Counted from the first letter of the stretch, positions 34,997-44,380 are shown. The stretch: 64,000 nucleotides of DNA from Pseudomonas viridiflava (GCF_900582195.1 NZ_UTHA01000311.1:103402-167401), one strand, 5' to 3'. The notes: generated by a model not told the origin, from the letters alone. A program made the numbers and translations.

Positions 34997-35404
34997 ATGC
35001 GCTCGCTTAAAGTCCTGATACTTGAACCCAATCCGTTCCAGCTGATGGCGTTGCATCAAATGCTCAATGCCATTGGCATCTATGACGTGCTGACGGCGCC
35101 GTCGCTGGCTTCGGCGCTGTCTTCCTTGAGCTACCGCGGCGTGGTCGACATCGCGATTTGCGATCCGCAACTCAAGGGCGGCGATGGCCTGGCGCTGATC
35201 CAGCATCTGGCGGTTCAGCATGAGGCGCGTGCGCTGATCCTGCTGGGGACGGTCGCGCCGAGCCTGCTGAACGATCTCGAGCCCTTGCTGTGCGAGCACC
35301 GTTTGCGACTGCTGGGGCGCCTGCAAACTCCGGTGTCGGCGGTGTTGATGCGCGGTTTGCTCGACAGTTACCTGATCGGCGCTGCGCCTCCACCAGGGGG
35401 GTGA
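34997..35404 (+). CDS. Stand-alone receiver-domain protein, partly degenerate
   Basis: This 135-residue protein has the CheY-like fold (LKVLILEPNPFQLMALHQMLNAIG ... DIAICDPQLKGGDGLALIQHL). The phospho-acceptor Asp in CDPQLKGGDG is present, but the acidic pair near the N-terminus is reduced to one Glu (ILEPN) and the conserved Lys near the end is replaced (LLGRLQTPVS). There is no output domain. I chose ATG 34997 because of AGAGG 6-7 bases upstream. It lies 116 bases after the truncated sensor and may have been its partner. Confidence 0.72.
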   Translation: MRSLKVLILEPNPFQLMALHQMLNAIGIYDVLTAPSLASALSSLSYRGVVDIAICDPQLKGGDGLALIQHLAVQHEARALILLGTVAPSLLNDLEPLLCEHRLRLLGRLQTPVSAVLMRGLLDSYLIGAAPPPGG

Positions 35405-35570
35405 CGGTTATGGTTATTTTTCTGTCATCTTCGCCGTGCATGCTCTGACAGACCGGTGACACTCCAGGAACGGAGCGATCGGTATGCAGAACTTTCTTCT
35501 CGGGCCGGTGGTCATTTATTGTGGACACGCCCCAGGCACACAGTTTTCGGACTATTGAGTGGAGATCGAG

Positions 35571-35852
35571 ATGGAAAGTATCAGTCTATTGCTCGGTGAG
35601 GCTCTGAGCCCGTATCAGGTTTCGTTGTCTCCAAGCGGTTCCCATGGCGAGTGCCGGGTGACCTTGAAAAACAGTCACGGCGCCATTGTGGTGGAGCGCG
35701 AGTTCAATCACGCGCAACTGACCGACAAGCGCCAGTTGACCGATGTCGTCGACGGCTTGCACCGCGACGTTCTGATCGCTGAAGGAAGGCTGGAGCCTTG
35801 TGTGATCGCGGCCTTGCGCAACGCTGCGCTGGACAAGCGTGCGGCGCTCTAA
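35571..35852 (+). CDS. DUF3509 family protein
   Basis: This 93-residue protein matches the Pseudomonas DUF3509 family: a short alpha/beta protein with LLLGEALSPYQVSLSPS, GECRVTLKNSHGAIVVEREFNHAQLTD and a helical C-terminus (LTDVVDGLHRDVLIAEGRLEP). The function is unknown. Start ATG 35571 has GGAG 6 bases upstream. The preceding 166 bases hold no further gene. Confidence 0.82.
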   Translation: MESISLLLGEALSPYQVSLSPSGSHGECRVTLKNSHGAIVVEREFNHAQLTDKRQLTDVVDGLHRDVLIAEGRLEPCVIAALRNAALDKRAAL

Positions 35853-35977
35853 AGATGAAATATTTTTTGTGGGAACCTTCCTGCATCCCTGTCAGTCAGA
35901 CCCCATAACAGCAGGATCAAGCATTGTGCTCCGGTGCTTGTCGCTTGCTGCTACGGGTCTTTATGTAGACCGCGTTT

Positions 35978-36017
35978 AACCCCGAGTCGTCTCCCCACTT
36001 CTCGGGGTTTCTTTTTG
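35978..36017 (+). terminator. Terminator between convergent DUF3509 and TIGR02285-like genes
   Basis: aaccccgag/ctcggggtt with a 14-base loop, followed by ttctttttg on the plus strand. It may also serve the minus-strand gene ending at 36030. Confidence 0.75.
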
Positions 36018-36029
36018 TCTGCAACTTGC

Positions 36030-36935
36030 TCATGGCGCTGCTTGTTGCTCGAAGAACGATCGGGCCTGTGCGAGGTAGTCGCTTCGCATCGCGGGGTCCA
36101 GCCAGTCGGCGTACAACTGGTTCAGTTGATCGTGGGGAAGGGTGCGCAGCAGTTGGTTGATTTCGCTGATTGCCTGACGGCCCTGGTGTGTGTCGGAGCA
36201 GCCGATGTAGCCCGACAGGTATTTACCGGTGCCGCGGATCGGATAAAACAGCAACTCGTCTTCGGCGATTTGCGCCAGGTGAGCCTGATAACGAATTTCT
36301 GGCCAATAGCCCAGCACCACCTGTAATCGTCCCAGACGCTGCATCAGTAGCAGACTGTTCAAGGCGTCGTTGCCGTAATGGGGAGTCAGGGCGTCCCTGG
36401 GTGCCTGGCGCAGCAAGTCATCGACTATTTCACCGTAACTGCGTTCAGCCACGACACCGATTTTCTCTTTGCCACTGGCTAGAAGCGATGCCAGATCGAC
36501 TTCACCCTCCACCAGAAACGGCGCCAACACTTCGCGATCTTTCTGACGCACCACCAGCCCATTACTGACGGCTCGGAAGGCCGGAATGGAGTACGCGATC
36601 CACTGCGCGCGCTCTTTGCTCCAGATCAGCGACGGGTCGCAGGTGAAGGAGGCTTCGTGAAGCATCTGGATGCCTCGGGCTCGATTGACTCGCATCAACT
36701 TGTGTTCGTATTGCGGCATGCCGGCGATCAGCATCGGCATGAGGTGATCAATGACGCCCAGGCCCTTTTTCGGGCCTTCGAAAATCGTCAGTGGTGGCAG
36801 GTCTCGCAATAACCAGATCAGCGTCGGTTTCGCCTGCACGCCGGTCGACAGCGTGAGCAAAAACAACAAGCCGAACAACCGCCACGTCCACCACTGGTGA
36901 GCGCGGTTGGCGTCTTGTGTCGGCAGGCGTTTCAG
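36030..36935 (-). CDS. TIGR02285-like periplasmic solute-binding-type protein
   Basis: A signal-peptide-like segment (WRLFGLLFLLTLSTGVQA) is followed by a ~270-residue domain (PTLIWLLRDLPPLTIFEGPKKGLGVIDHL, RVNRARGIQMLHEASFTCDPSLIW) that fits the TIGR02285 group related to bacterial solute-binding proteins. The start is unclear. ATG 37010 or GTG 37019 would overlap the upstream CoA-transferase gene by about 75-80 bases and lack a ribosome site. A CTG at 36935, with GGAG 9 bases upstream and directly after the upstream stop, gives a normal signal peptide (LKRLPTQDANR...), so I prefer it as an unusual or mutated start. Confidence 0.72.
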   Translation of the reverse strand: MKRLPTQDANRAHQWWTWRLFGLLFLLTLSTGVQAKPTLIWLLRDLPPLTIFEGPKKGLGVIDHLMPMLIAGMPQYEHKLMRVNRARGIQMLHEASFTCDPSLIWSKERAQWIAYSIPAFRAVSNGLVVRQKDREVLAPFLVEGEVDLASLLASGKEKIGVVAERSYGEIVDDLLRQAPRDALTPHYGNDALNSLLLMQRLGRLQVVLGYWPEIRYQAHLAQIAEDELLFYPIRGTGKYLSGYIGCSDTHQGRQAISEINQLLRTLPHDQLNQLYADWLDPAMRSDYLAQARSFFEQQAAP

Positions 36936-36936
36936 C

Positions 36937-38136
36937 TCAAATGGCTCCGTCTTCGCGCAACCGGGCGATCTGCTTTTCGTCGTAGCCAAGATCGTGGAGT
37001 ACCTGCGCATTGTGTTCACCGAGCTGCGGCCCGACCCATTCGGAGGAACCCGGTGTCTCTGAGAGTTTCGGCACGATCCCCGGCATCTTGAAGTCTTTGC
37101 CGTCAGGCAGCTTGGCGTGCAGGAACATTTCCCGGGCCAGGTATTGCGGATCGTTGAACATGTCCTCGGCGCTGAAAATTCGGCTGGCCGGCACCTCGGC
37201 CTGATTGAGCAGATCCAGCACGGTTTGCAGCGGCAACGAATTGACCCAGCGATCGATCACGCCGTACAACTCGTCGCGGCGACTGTCGCGCCCGTCATTG
37301 CTGGCCAACGTCGGATCGCTGGCCAGATCGTCGCGGCCGATGATCAACATGAACCGCTTGAAAATCGCGTCACCATTGGCGCCGATCTGCACGTGCTTGC
37401 CGTCGGCGCTGGTGTGGATCGACGACGGTGTGATGCCGGGCATGATGTTGCCGGTGCGCTCGCGGATAAAACCGAACACGTCGAACTCCGGCACCATGCT
37501 TTCCATCATCGCAAAAATGGCTTCATACAACGCCACATCGACAACCTGACCGGTGCCACCGTTGACCTCGCGATGACGCAGCGCCATCAATGCGCCAATC
37601 ACGCCCCATAGCGCGGCAATCGAATCGCCTATGGAGATCCCGGTACGCACCGGTGGCCGGTCCTCGAAACCGGTGATATAGCGCAGGCCGCCCATGGACT
37701 CACCAACCGCGCCGAAGCCCGGCTGATCTTTCATCGGACCGGTCTGACCGAAACCGGACAGGCGCACCATCACCAGTTTCGGGTTCAGCGCGTGCAGGGT
37801 TTCCCAGCTCAGGCCAAGTTTTTCCAGGACGCCGGGGCGGAAGTTCTCGATGAGAATGTCCGCTTCACTGAGGAGTTTTTTCAGGATCGCCAAACCGTCA
37901 GGGTGTTTGAGGTTCAGCGTCAGCGACTTTTTGTTGCGCGCCTGGACAAACCACCACAGCGATGTGCCTTCGTACAGTTTTCGCCATTTACGCAGGGGAT
38001 CACCGCCGTCTGGCGACTCGATCTTGATCACCTCGGCGCCGAACTCGCCGCAAATACGCGAGGCAAACGGCCCGGCAATCAACGTACCCAATTCAATGAC
38101 TTTCAGACCCGAGAGCGGTTTGCTGGTGGACGGCAT
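36937..38136 (-). CDS. CaiB/BaiF-family acyl-CoA transferase (type III)
   Basis: This 399-residue protein has all hallmarks of type III CoA-transferases: LSGLKVIELGTLIAGPFASRICGEFGAEVIKIE at the N-terminus, ADILIENFRPGVLEKLGL, RLSGFGQTGP, and the catalytic Asp in RTGISIGDSIAALWG. It moves CoA between carboxylic acids; acceptor and donor are unknown. The start is ATG 38136. It is divergent from yaeQ and just upstream of the TIGR02285-like gene, to which it may be coupled. Confidence 0.93.
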   Translation of the reverse strand: MPSTSKPLSGLKVIELGTLIAGPFASRICGEFGAEVIKIESPDGGDPLRKWRKLYEGTSLWWFVQARNKKSLTLNLKHPDGLAILKKLLSEADILIENFRPGVLEKLGLSWETLHALNPKLVMVRLSGFGQTGPMKDQPGFGAVGESMGGLRYITGFEDRPPVRTGISIGDSIAALWGVIGALMALRHREVNGGTGQVVDVALYEAIFAMMESMVPEFDVFGFIRERTGNIMPGITPSSIHTSADGKHVQIGANGDAIFKRFMLIIGRDDLASDPTLASNDGRDSRRDELYGVIDRWVNSLPLQTVLDLLNQAEVPASRIFSAEDMFNDPQYLAREMFLHAKLPDGKDFKMPGIVPKLSETPGSSEWVGPQLGEHNAQVLHDLGYDEKQIARLREDGAI

Positions 38137-38282
38137 GCGAAATCCTGTAGGACAAGGCTGAGCGGATACAGCGTTTTAACATAGCCGGCTGTCAGACGCC
38201 GCAGCTTGATCGCCATCAATTCGATGATTGCCTACCGCATCGGTTAGACTTGCCGACTTTCCTCGTATCAAGAAGCCCGTTC

Positions 38283-38825
38283 ATGGCCCAGCCGTCCACT
38301 ACCTACAAGTTTGAACTGAACCTCACCGACCTCGACCGCAGTGTCTACGAGAGCGTCAAGCAGACCATCGCCCGTCACCCTTCGGAAACCGAAGAGCGCA
38401 TGACCGTGCGCCTGCTGGCCTACGCCCTCTGGTACAACGAGCAGTTGTCGTTTGGTCGCGGTCTGTCAGACGTGGACGAACCCGCGCTGTGGGAAAAGAG
38501 CCTGGATGACCGTGTTCTGCACTGGATCGAAGTCGGCCAGCCCGATGCCGATCGCCTGACCTGGTGCTCGCGTCGCACCGAACGCACCAGCCTGCTGGCC
38601 TACGGCAGCCTGCGCGTCTGGGAAACCAAAGTGATCCCGGCGATCAAGAACCTGAAAAACGTCAACATCGCTGCGGTCCCGCAAGAAGTGCTGGAAACCC
38701 TGGCCAAGGACATGCCCCGCGTTATCAAGTGGGACGTGATGATCAGCGAAGGCACGATCTTCGTCACCGACGACCGTGGTCAGCACGAAGTCCAGTTGCA
38801 ATGGCTGCAAGGTGAACGCGGCTGA
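38283..38825 (+). CDS. yaeQ: YaeQ family protein
   Basis: This 180-residue protein has the YaeQ features TYKFELNLTDLDRSVYESVKQTIARHPSETEERMTVRLLAYAL, GLSDVDEPALWEKSLDD, HWIEVGQPDADRL and WDVMISEGTIFVTD. The fold is PD-(D/E)XK-like; the cellular role is uncertain (an old link to RfaH suppression was later questioned). I chose ATG 38283; the frame is open back to 38250. recJ begins 56 bases on. Confidence 0.93.
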   Translation: MAQPSTTYKFELNLTDLDRSVYESVKQTIARHPSETEERMTVRLLAYALWYNEQLSFGRGLSDVDEPALWEKSLDDRVLHWIEVGQPDADRLTWCSRRTERTSLLAYGSLRVWETKVIPAIKNLKNVNIAAVPQEVLETLAKDMPRVIKWDVMISEGTIFVTDDRGQHEVQLQWLQGERG

Positions 38826-38880
38826 TCCTGCACCGCCAGCGAATTAATCCCACATATTCAAGAGAAGTCTTCGTCACCCC

Positions 38881-40590
38881 ATGCGCATCGAACCTCGCCA
38901 ACTGCCTGCCACTCTGCCTTTTCTCGGTGATCTGCCGCCGCTGTTGACCCGTTTGTACGCGGCGCGGGGCGTGCAGTCCGAGGCGGAGCTGGACAAGAGC
39001 CTGGCGCGGTTGATTCCGTTTCAGCAACTCAAGGGCATCGACGCGGCAGTGGACCTGCTGGTGACAGCGCTGGAACAACGCCAGCGCATTCTTATCGTCG
39101 GCGACTTCGATGCGGATGGCGCGACGGCCAGCACCGTCGGCATGCTCGGTTTGCGCTTGCTCGGTGCGGCACACGTCGACTATCTGGTGCCGAACCGTTT
39201 CGAATATGGCTACGGCCTCACCCCGGAAATCGTCGAAGTTGCGCTGACCCGCGAGCCGCAATTGCTGATCACCGTCGACAACGGCATTTCCAGCGTCGAA
39301 GGCGTGGCCGCTGCCAAGCGCGCGGGCCTCAAGGTCCTGATCACCGACCACCACTTGCCCGGCGATGAGCTGCCGCTGGCCGATGCGCTGGTCAACCCGA
39401 ACCAGCCCGGTTGCGGGTTCCCGAGCAAGGCGCTGGCCGGCGTGGGGGTGATTTTCTATGTGTTGATGGCGTTGCGCGCGCGCTTGCGCAGCCTCGGCTG
39501 GTACGAGAACAAGCCGCAGCCGAACATTGGCGAACTGCTCGATCTGGTGGCGCTGGGCAGCGTCGCCGACGTGGTGCCGTTGGACGCCAATAATCGGATT
39601 CTGGTGCACCAGGGGCTGGAGCGGATTCGCGCCGGTCGCGCACGACCGGGGATCAAAGCGATACTTGAAGTCGCCAAGCGTGACGCTGCACGCATTACCT
39701 CCACCGATCTCGGGTTTATCGTCGGCCCGCGCCTGAATGCCGCCGGACGGCTGGATGACATGAGCCTGGGCATCGAATGCCTGCTCACCGCCGACGCCAA
39801 CCAGGCCCGGGAAATGGCCGCGCAACTGGACGGCATGAACCAGGATCGCAAATCCATCGAGCAGGGCATGCAGCGTGAAGCGCTGGCGCAGCTCAAGGAC
39901 TTGCCGGTCGAGTCGATGCCGTTTGGTTTGTGCCTGTTCGATCCGGAATGGCACCAGGGCGTGATCGGCATTCTCGCGTCGCGGATGAAAGAGCGTTACT
40001 TCCGTCCGACCATTGCTTTTGCTGATGCCGGTGATGGTTTGCTCAAAGGCTCGGGCCGTTCGGTGCAGGGCTTCCACATTCGTGACGCGTTGAGCGTGGT
40101 GGCAGCGCAGCACCCAAACCTGATCGCCAAGTACGGTGGCCACGCGATGGCGGCCGGTCTGACCTTGCCGCAAGAGAATTTTCCGCTTTTCGCCGAGGCT
40201 TTTGACGCTGAAGTGCGTAGGCAGCTTCGCGAAGAAGACCTGACCGGGCGCATGCTGACCGATGGCACGCTGGCGGTTGAAGAATTCCACCTCGAACTGG
40301 CCCGTGCCCTGCGCCACGCTGGGCCTTGGGGACAGCACTTCCCGGAACCGCTGTTTCATGGCGTGTTTCAGTTGGTCGAACAGCGGGTGGTCGGCGAGCG
40401 GCACCTGAAAGTGGTGCTGAAGAGCGAGTGCGGCTCGGTGAAACTGGATGGCATTGCGTTTGGAATTGACCGGGATATCTGGCCGAACCCGACGATTCAA
40501 TGGGTTGAACTGGCTTATAAGCTCGACGTTAACGAGTTTCGGGGTAACGAGACCGTGCAATTGATGATTGCTCATATCGAACCGCGCTAA
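38881..40590 (+). CDS. recJ: Single-stranded-DNA-specific 5'-3' exonuclease
   Basis: This 569-residue DHH-family nuclease acts in RecF recombination, base excision and mismatch repair. Motifs: ILIVGDFDADGATASTVGM (I), LITVDNGISS (II), VLITDHHLPGDELP (III, DHH), VALGSVADVVPLDANNRILV (IV), then RLNAAGRLDDMSLGIECLL and the DHHA1 region GRSVQGFHIRDAL ... KYGGHAMAAGLTLP, and a C-terminal OB-like domain. Full length. In E. coli it lies directly between dsbC and prfB. Confidence 0.97.
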   Translation: MRIEPRQLPATLPFLGDLPPLLTRLYAARGVQSEAELDKSLARLIPFQQLKGIDAAVDLLVTALEQRQRILIVGDFDADGATASTVGMLGLRLLGAAHVDYLVPNRFEYGYGLTPEIVEVALTREPQLLITVDNGISSVEGVAAAKRAGLKVLITDHHLPGDELPLADALVNPNQPGCGFPSKALAGVGVIFYVLMALRARLRSLGWYENKPQPNIGELLDLVALGSVADVVPLDANNRILVHQGLERIRAGRARPGIKAILEVAKRDAARITSTDLGFIVGPRLNAAGRLDDMSLGIECLLTADANQAREMAAQLDGMNQDRKSIEQGMQREALAQLKDLPVESMPFGLCLFDPEWHQGVIGILASRMKERYFRPTIAFADAGDGLLKGSGRSVQGFHIRDALSVVAAQHPNLIAKYGGHAMAAGLTLPQENFPLFAEAFDAEVRRQLREEDLTGRMLTDGTLAVEEFHLELARALRHAGPWGQHFPEPLFHGVFQLVEQRVVGERHLKVVLKSECGSVKLDGIAFGIDRDIWPNPTIQWVELAYKLDVNEFRGNETVQLMIAHIEPR

Positions 40591-40594
40591 GCCC

Positions 40595-40658
40595 TTCGCG
40601 AGCAGGCTCGCTCCCACAGGTACGGTGTTGTCCTTGTGGGAGCGAGCCTGCTCGCGAA
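40595..40658. repeat. REP inverted pair, copy 4
   Basis: ttcgcgagcaggctcgctcc... and its complement with only 16 bases between, directly after the recJ stop. The remaining 200 bases to 40858 show no gene and presumably hold the promoter of the reductase. Confidence 0.92.
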
Positions 40659-40858
40659 GGCGGACTTTCACACACTGAATCACTCTGAACCCTCCCTCAT
40701 CCCCCGTTGTCGACTAGGCTCTAAGCACTGCTTGATTGGCCTTGTGACGTCTTGTCAAATTTTTTGCCCGCGGGGGCGGGTGCTGCACCTTTTTACTGTC
40801 ACTCGTCGACTATTCAAACAGAACCCTGGAGCCTGCCCACTGAATCGAGAGGTGCCCC

Positions 40859-41965
40859 ATGAGTCTGCTGCTTGAACCCTTCACCCTGCGCCAACTGACC
40901 CTGCCCAACCGCATCGCCGTCTCACCGATGTGCCAATACTCGAGCGTCGACGGCCTGGCCAACGACTGGCATCTGGTGCATCTCGGCAGTCGCGCCGTGG
41001 GCGGCGCCGGACTGGTATTCACCGAAGCCACAGCCGTTACGGCCGACGGGCGGATCACCGCCGAAGACCTTGGCCTGTGGAACGACGAACAGATCGCACC
41101 GCTGCAACGCATCACCCGCTTCATTACCGCCCAGGGCGCGGTTGCCGGCATTCAATTGGCCCACGCCGGGCGCAAGGCCAGCACCCACCGGCCGTGGATC
41201 GGCAAACATGGCAGCGTCAAACCCGATGATGGCGGCTGGACCCCGGTCGGGCCGTCGCCGATTGCTTTCGATCCGCAACACACGCAACCGAAACAGCTGG
41301 ATGAGGGGCAGATCGCCGAGGTCATTCAGGCTTTCGTCGACGCCGCCAAACGTGCTTTGACGGCAGGTTTCAGTGTGGTTGAAGTCCACGCCGCGCATGG
41401 TTATCTGCTGCATCAATTCCTTTCTCCGCTGAGTAATCAGCGCCGGGATCAGTACGGTGGTTCTTTTGAAAATCGTATTCGCCTGGTGCTGCAAGTGACT
41501 GAAGCGGTAAGGGCGGTCTGGCCTGAGGAGTTGCCGGTGTTTGTCCGTGTATCCGCCACTGACTGGGTGGAGGATGGCTGGAACCCGGATGAAACCGTGG
41601 AGCTGGCGCGACGCCTGCACACCTTGGGCGCGGACCTGATCGACGTGTCGTCCGGCGGGACGGCGGCCAACGCGGAAATTCCGGTCGGGCCGGGTTATCA
41701 GACGCGCTTCGCCGAACGTGTGCGCAAGGAGTCAGGCATCGCTACCGGCACCGTCGGAATGATTACCGAGCCGGCGCAGGCCGAGCACATTCTGCGCACC
41801 TGTCAGGCTGACATCATCTTCCTCGCCCGCGAACTGTTGCGTGATCCGTATTGGCCGCTGCACGCGGACGATGATCTGGGTGGGCGCAAAGCGGTGTGGC
41901 CGGCGCAGTATCAGCGTGCGACTCATCGGGATCAGCCGATTCATGAGTCTGATTTGCGCGACTGA
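40859..41965 (+). CDS. Old-yellow-enzyme family NADH:flavin oxidoreductase (YqjM/XenA class)
   Basis: This 368-residue FMN-dependent ene-reductase has LPNRIAVSPMCQYSSVDGLANDWHLVHLGSRAVGGAGLVFTEATAV (with the class-typical Cys of MCQYS), IQLAHAGRKAS, VEVHAAHGYLLHQFLSPLSNQRRDQYGGS and FLARELLRDPYWP. It reduces activated C=C bonds or nitro groups with NAD(P)H; it may also act in electrophile detoxification. It starts at ATG 40859 after gaggtgcccc. Confidence 0.94.
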   Translation: MSLLLEPFTLRQLTLPNRIAVSPMCQYSSVDGLANDWHLVHLGSRAVGGAGLVFTEATAVTADGRITAEDLGLWNDEQIAPLQRITRFITAQGAVAGIQLAHAGRKASTHRPWIGKHGSVKPDDGGWTPVGPSPIAFDPQHTQPKQLDEGQIAEVIQAFVDAAKRALTAGFSVVEVHAAHGYLLHQFLSPLSNQRRDQYGGSFENRIRLVLQVTEAVRAVWPEELPVFVRVSATDWVEDGWNPDETVELARRLHTLGADLIDVSSGGTAANAEIPVGPGYQTRFAERVRKESGIATGTVGMITEPAQAEHILRTCQADIIFLARELLRDPYWPLHADDDLGGRKAVWPAQYQRATHRDQPIHESDLRD

Positions 41966-41985
41966 GTCAGTCGCGGTAAAGCAAA

Positions 41986-42022
41986 AAAGCCCCGGTCAGT
42001 GATGGCCGGGGCTTTGTTTTTG
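41986..42022 (+). terminator. Terminator after the OYE reductase
   Basis: aaagccccgg/ccggggcttt with a 10-base loop and a following T-rich run, about 20 bases after the stop. Confidence 0.88.
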
Positions 42023-42054
42023 TCTGCTGAAGGTGTTTTGCCTGTGCTGCCGCC

Positions 42055-42147
42055 TTCGCGAGCAAGCTCGCTCCCACATTGGATCGAGGTCGGTCATGAT
42101 TTTTGTAATCGGCCGAGATCAACTGTGGGAGCGAGCTTGCTCGCGAA
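42055..42147. repeat. REP inverted pair, copy 5
   Basis: ttcgcgagcaagctcgctcc... and its complement, 45 bases apart, between convergent OYE and opgD genes. Confidence 0.92.
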
Positions 42148-42173
42148 GAGGCCCATGCAGGCGCCTCAAACCC

Positions 42174-43802
42174 TCAAGGGTATTTGCGCTTGTCCGGCGC
42201 CGGCGGGAAGTACTGGTACAACCAGGTCTCGCTCAACGTGCGGTCATTGGTTCGAATGAACAACCGCAGTTCCACCGGCTCGACGCTGTCGTTGGTCGGG
42301 TACCAGTCGAACAGGATCCGGTAACCCTTGATGTCATCCAGCACCAGCACGCTGAAATCCTGCACCTTGCCGTTCGAGCAGGTCACCACAGGCTCGATCC
42401 CGGTGCCCTGCGGCAGACGTTCCAGGCCACCGCCGGTAAAGTCCACGGCAAATCGACGTGCCCAGACTGGCGGGTAGTGCTCGCCCGGTGCCCAACCTTC
42501 GGTGAAACCGCCCATGCCGGAACGGGTCGCGTGCACCCGTGCCAACGGCGTACCCACTGGCGGCAATGCGCTCCAGTAAAGCTTGTAGCCGTAGTTCAGC
42601 GAATCCCCGGCAGCGACCGGTTTTTTCGGGGTCCAGAATGCCACGATGTTGTCGAGAGTCTCGCCGGTAGTAGGAATTTCCAGCAGATCGATAGAGCCTT
42701 CGCCCCACGCGGTGGTCGGTTCTACCCACAGGCTCGGGCGCTTGCTGTACCAGTCGACGGTGTCCTGATAGTTGGCGAACTCATGGTCGGTCTGCACCAG
42801 CCCGAAACCCTTCGGATCCTTGTCGGCAAACGCGTTGAACTGCAGTGTTGCCGGGTTGTTCAACGGACGGCAGATCCACTCGCCGTTGCCGCGCCACATC
42901 GCCAAGCGATCCGAGTCGTGAATCTGCGGGTGAATGGTGTCGCACATACGGCGTTCGTGGGTGCCGCAGCTGAACATGCTGGTCATCGGCGAGATGCCCA
43001 ATTGCTCGATCGCCGTGCGCGCATTGATGTGCGCATCGACCTCCATCACCACGCGCTCGGCCTGGCAGTCGATATCGAAACGGTAAGCGCCAGTGGCACT
43101 CGGCGAGTCGAGCAGGGCATACACCACAAAGCGGGTGGCGTTCTTGTCCGGTGTCTCGAACCAGAACTTGGTGAAGTCAGGGAATTCTTCGCGTTTTTTC
43201 GCGTAAGTGTCGATCGCCAGCCCGCGAGCGGAGAGGCCATATTGGCCAGTCGCATCCACCGCGCGGAAATAACTGGCGCCGAGGAACGACAACACATCGT
43301 GGCGATCCAGCTCCGGCGCTTTGAACAGCTTGAAGCCGGCAAAACCGAGGTCACCCTTGAGCTGCTGAGTGTCGACCGAAGTGTTTTCATAGTTGAACAG
43401 TGCCGGGCGGAAATGCACTTCGCGGGCGGTGCGCGTCCTGGCGTCGACGCTGTACATGCGCACCGGCTGACGGAACCCCATGCCGACGTGGAAGAACTGC
43501 ACGTCCAGTTGGCCCTTGTTCTCCTTCCACAGCGAATGCTCGCCGTCGTAACGGATCGCATTGAAGTTCTGTGGCGTCATCGTCGCCAGGGTCGGCGGCA
43601 GCACCTGTTTGGTGTCCTGATAGGCGCTGCCGGCCAGTTGCTTGGCCTGACGCTTCAGCGCTTCGAAGTCGAAGGCCTGCGCCTCGCCATCGGCGGCGCC
43701 GCCATTGGCCGCCCACGCGCGGGTGGCCAGCAGGCCAGTGGCCGAAAGACCGGTGTAAGCCGCAATGGCCATGGACGCTTTGAGCAAATTCCTGCGGTGC
43801 AT
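42174..43802 (-). CDS. opgD: Glucans biosynthesis protein D (periplasmic, Tat-exported)
   Basis: This 542-residue protein starts with a twin-arginine signal (MHRRNLLKASMAIAAY ... RAWA), then the MdoG/OpgD family domain (FDFEALKRQAKQLAGSAYQ, FHVGMGFRQPVRMY, LGASYFRAV, FSCGTHERRMCDTIHPQIHDSD, NPATLQFNAFADKDPKGFGLVQTDHEFANYQD, YWSALPP). It shapes osmoregulated periplasmic glucans. I chose ATG 43802 because of agg 8 bases upstream; the longer frame to 43892 would bury the Tat signal. Confidence 0.96.
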   Translation of the reverse strand: MHRRNLLKASMAIAAYTGLSATGLLATRAWAANGGAADGEAQAFDFEALKRQAKQLAGSAYQDTKQVLPPTLATMTPQNFNAIRYDGEHSLWKENKGQLDVQFFHVGMGFRQPVRMYSVDARTRTAREVHFRPALFNYENTSVDTQQLKGDLGFAGFKLFKAPELDRHDVLSFLGASYFRAVDATGQYGLSARGLAIDTYAKKREEFPDFTKFWFETPDKNATRFVVYALLDSPSATGAYRFDIDCQAERVVMEVDAHINARTAIEQLGISPMTSMFSCGTHERRMCDTIHPQIHDSDRLAMWRGNGEWICRPLNNPATLQFNAFADKDPKGFGLVQTDHEFANYQDTVDWYSKRPSLWVEPTTAWGEGSIDLLEIPTTGETLDNIVAFWTPKKPVAAGDSLNYGYKLYWSALPPVGTPLARVHATRSGMGGFTEGWAPGEHYPPVWARRFAVDFTGGGLERLPQGTGIEPVVTCSNGKVQDFSVLVLDDIKGYRILFDWYPTNDSVEPVELRLFIRTNDRTLSETWLYQYFPPAPDKRKYP

Positions 43803-44194
43803 AAATACAACCTGTCGTGAGCAATCCCGCGCCGTTCCTGGCACGTGCTGGATCAGAAATAACGGTTCGGACAAGCCTTCGGCCAAACGCAACGGACTAT
43901 TAACAGATGCCCGCTAGCTTAAACGGTTCGCTCGCATTGCAAAATTCGTTGATTCACCGCACCAGTGTGTCAATGAAACAAGACATGTCGGTTAAAAATC
44001 TGACAGGGCGTTCTGATTTACACGGCATATCTGCTTTTTTCGACTAATTACTCTAAAAACCGCTTTTCAGCGCCGATTTAATTTCTATTCTATGGGCATG
44101 ACCGGTGCTGACCGGTAGGGCACACGGCGCTGCTGTAAGGGGCAGGGCGATGTGGTGGTTTAGCAATTCTTTGAAGTATTGAAGGACATCGTCC
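43803..44194. other. 392-base non-coding stretch upstream of opgD
   Basis: No gene with coding character is seen. The half nearer 44194 is AT-rich compared with the neighbours, with short TA-rich runs, and contains the tandem gaccggtgct-gaccggt (44099-44116). It should hold the opgD promoter (minus strand) and that of the small gene at 44195. Confidence 0.5.
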
Positions 44195-44380
44195 ATGGCA
44201 AAAATACAAGGGATCACCGACATGTTGGGCATTTTTCCTTGCCTGGGCAGCGGCCGCAAAAGGCGTCGGCTCAGCTCTGACGAAGTGAAGCTGGTGGAGC
44301 GTTATCGGGAGCTTTCGGAGAACGACCGGATTGCGATGCGGTATCTGGTGGATGCGATGCGGAGTGTTTCGCGGTTTTAA
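44195..44380 (+). CDS. Small hypothetical protein with repressor-tail-like motif
   Basis: This 61-residue basic protein starts at ATG 44195 with gaagga upstream. After a basic stretch (GSGRKRRRLS) it has DEVKLVERYRELSENDRIAMRYLVDAM, a pattern like the helical tail found after the HTH of some phage-type (XRE) regulators; no HTH is present. The function is unknown. Confidence 0.55.
   Translation: MAKIQGITDMLGIFPCLGSGRKRRRLSSDEVKLVERYRELSENDRIAMRYLVDAMRSVSRF

Noticed and set aside
38764..40683. 639-codon minus-strand frame opposite recJ
   Set aside because: Shadow of recJ codon bias; crosses a REP pair at its start.
42033..43820. 595-codon plus-strand frame opposite opgD
   Set aside because: Shadow frame; begins inside a REP pair and has no domain.
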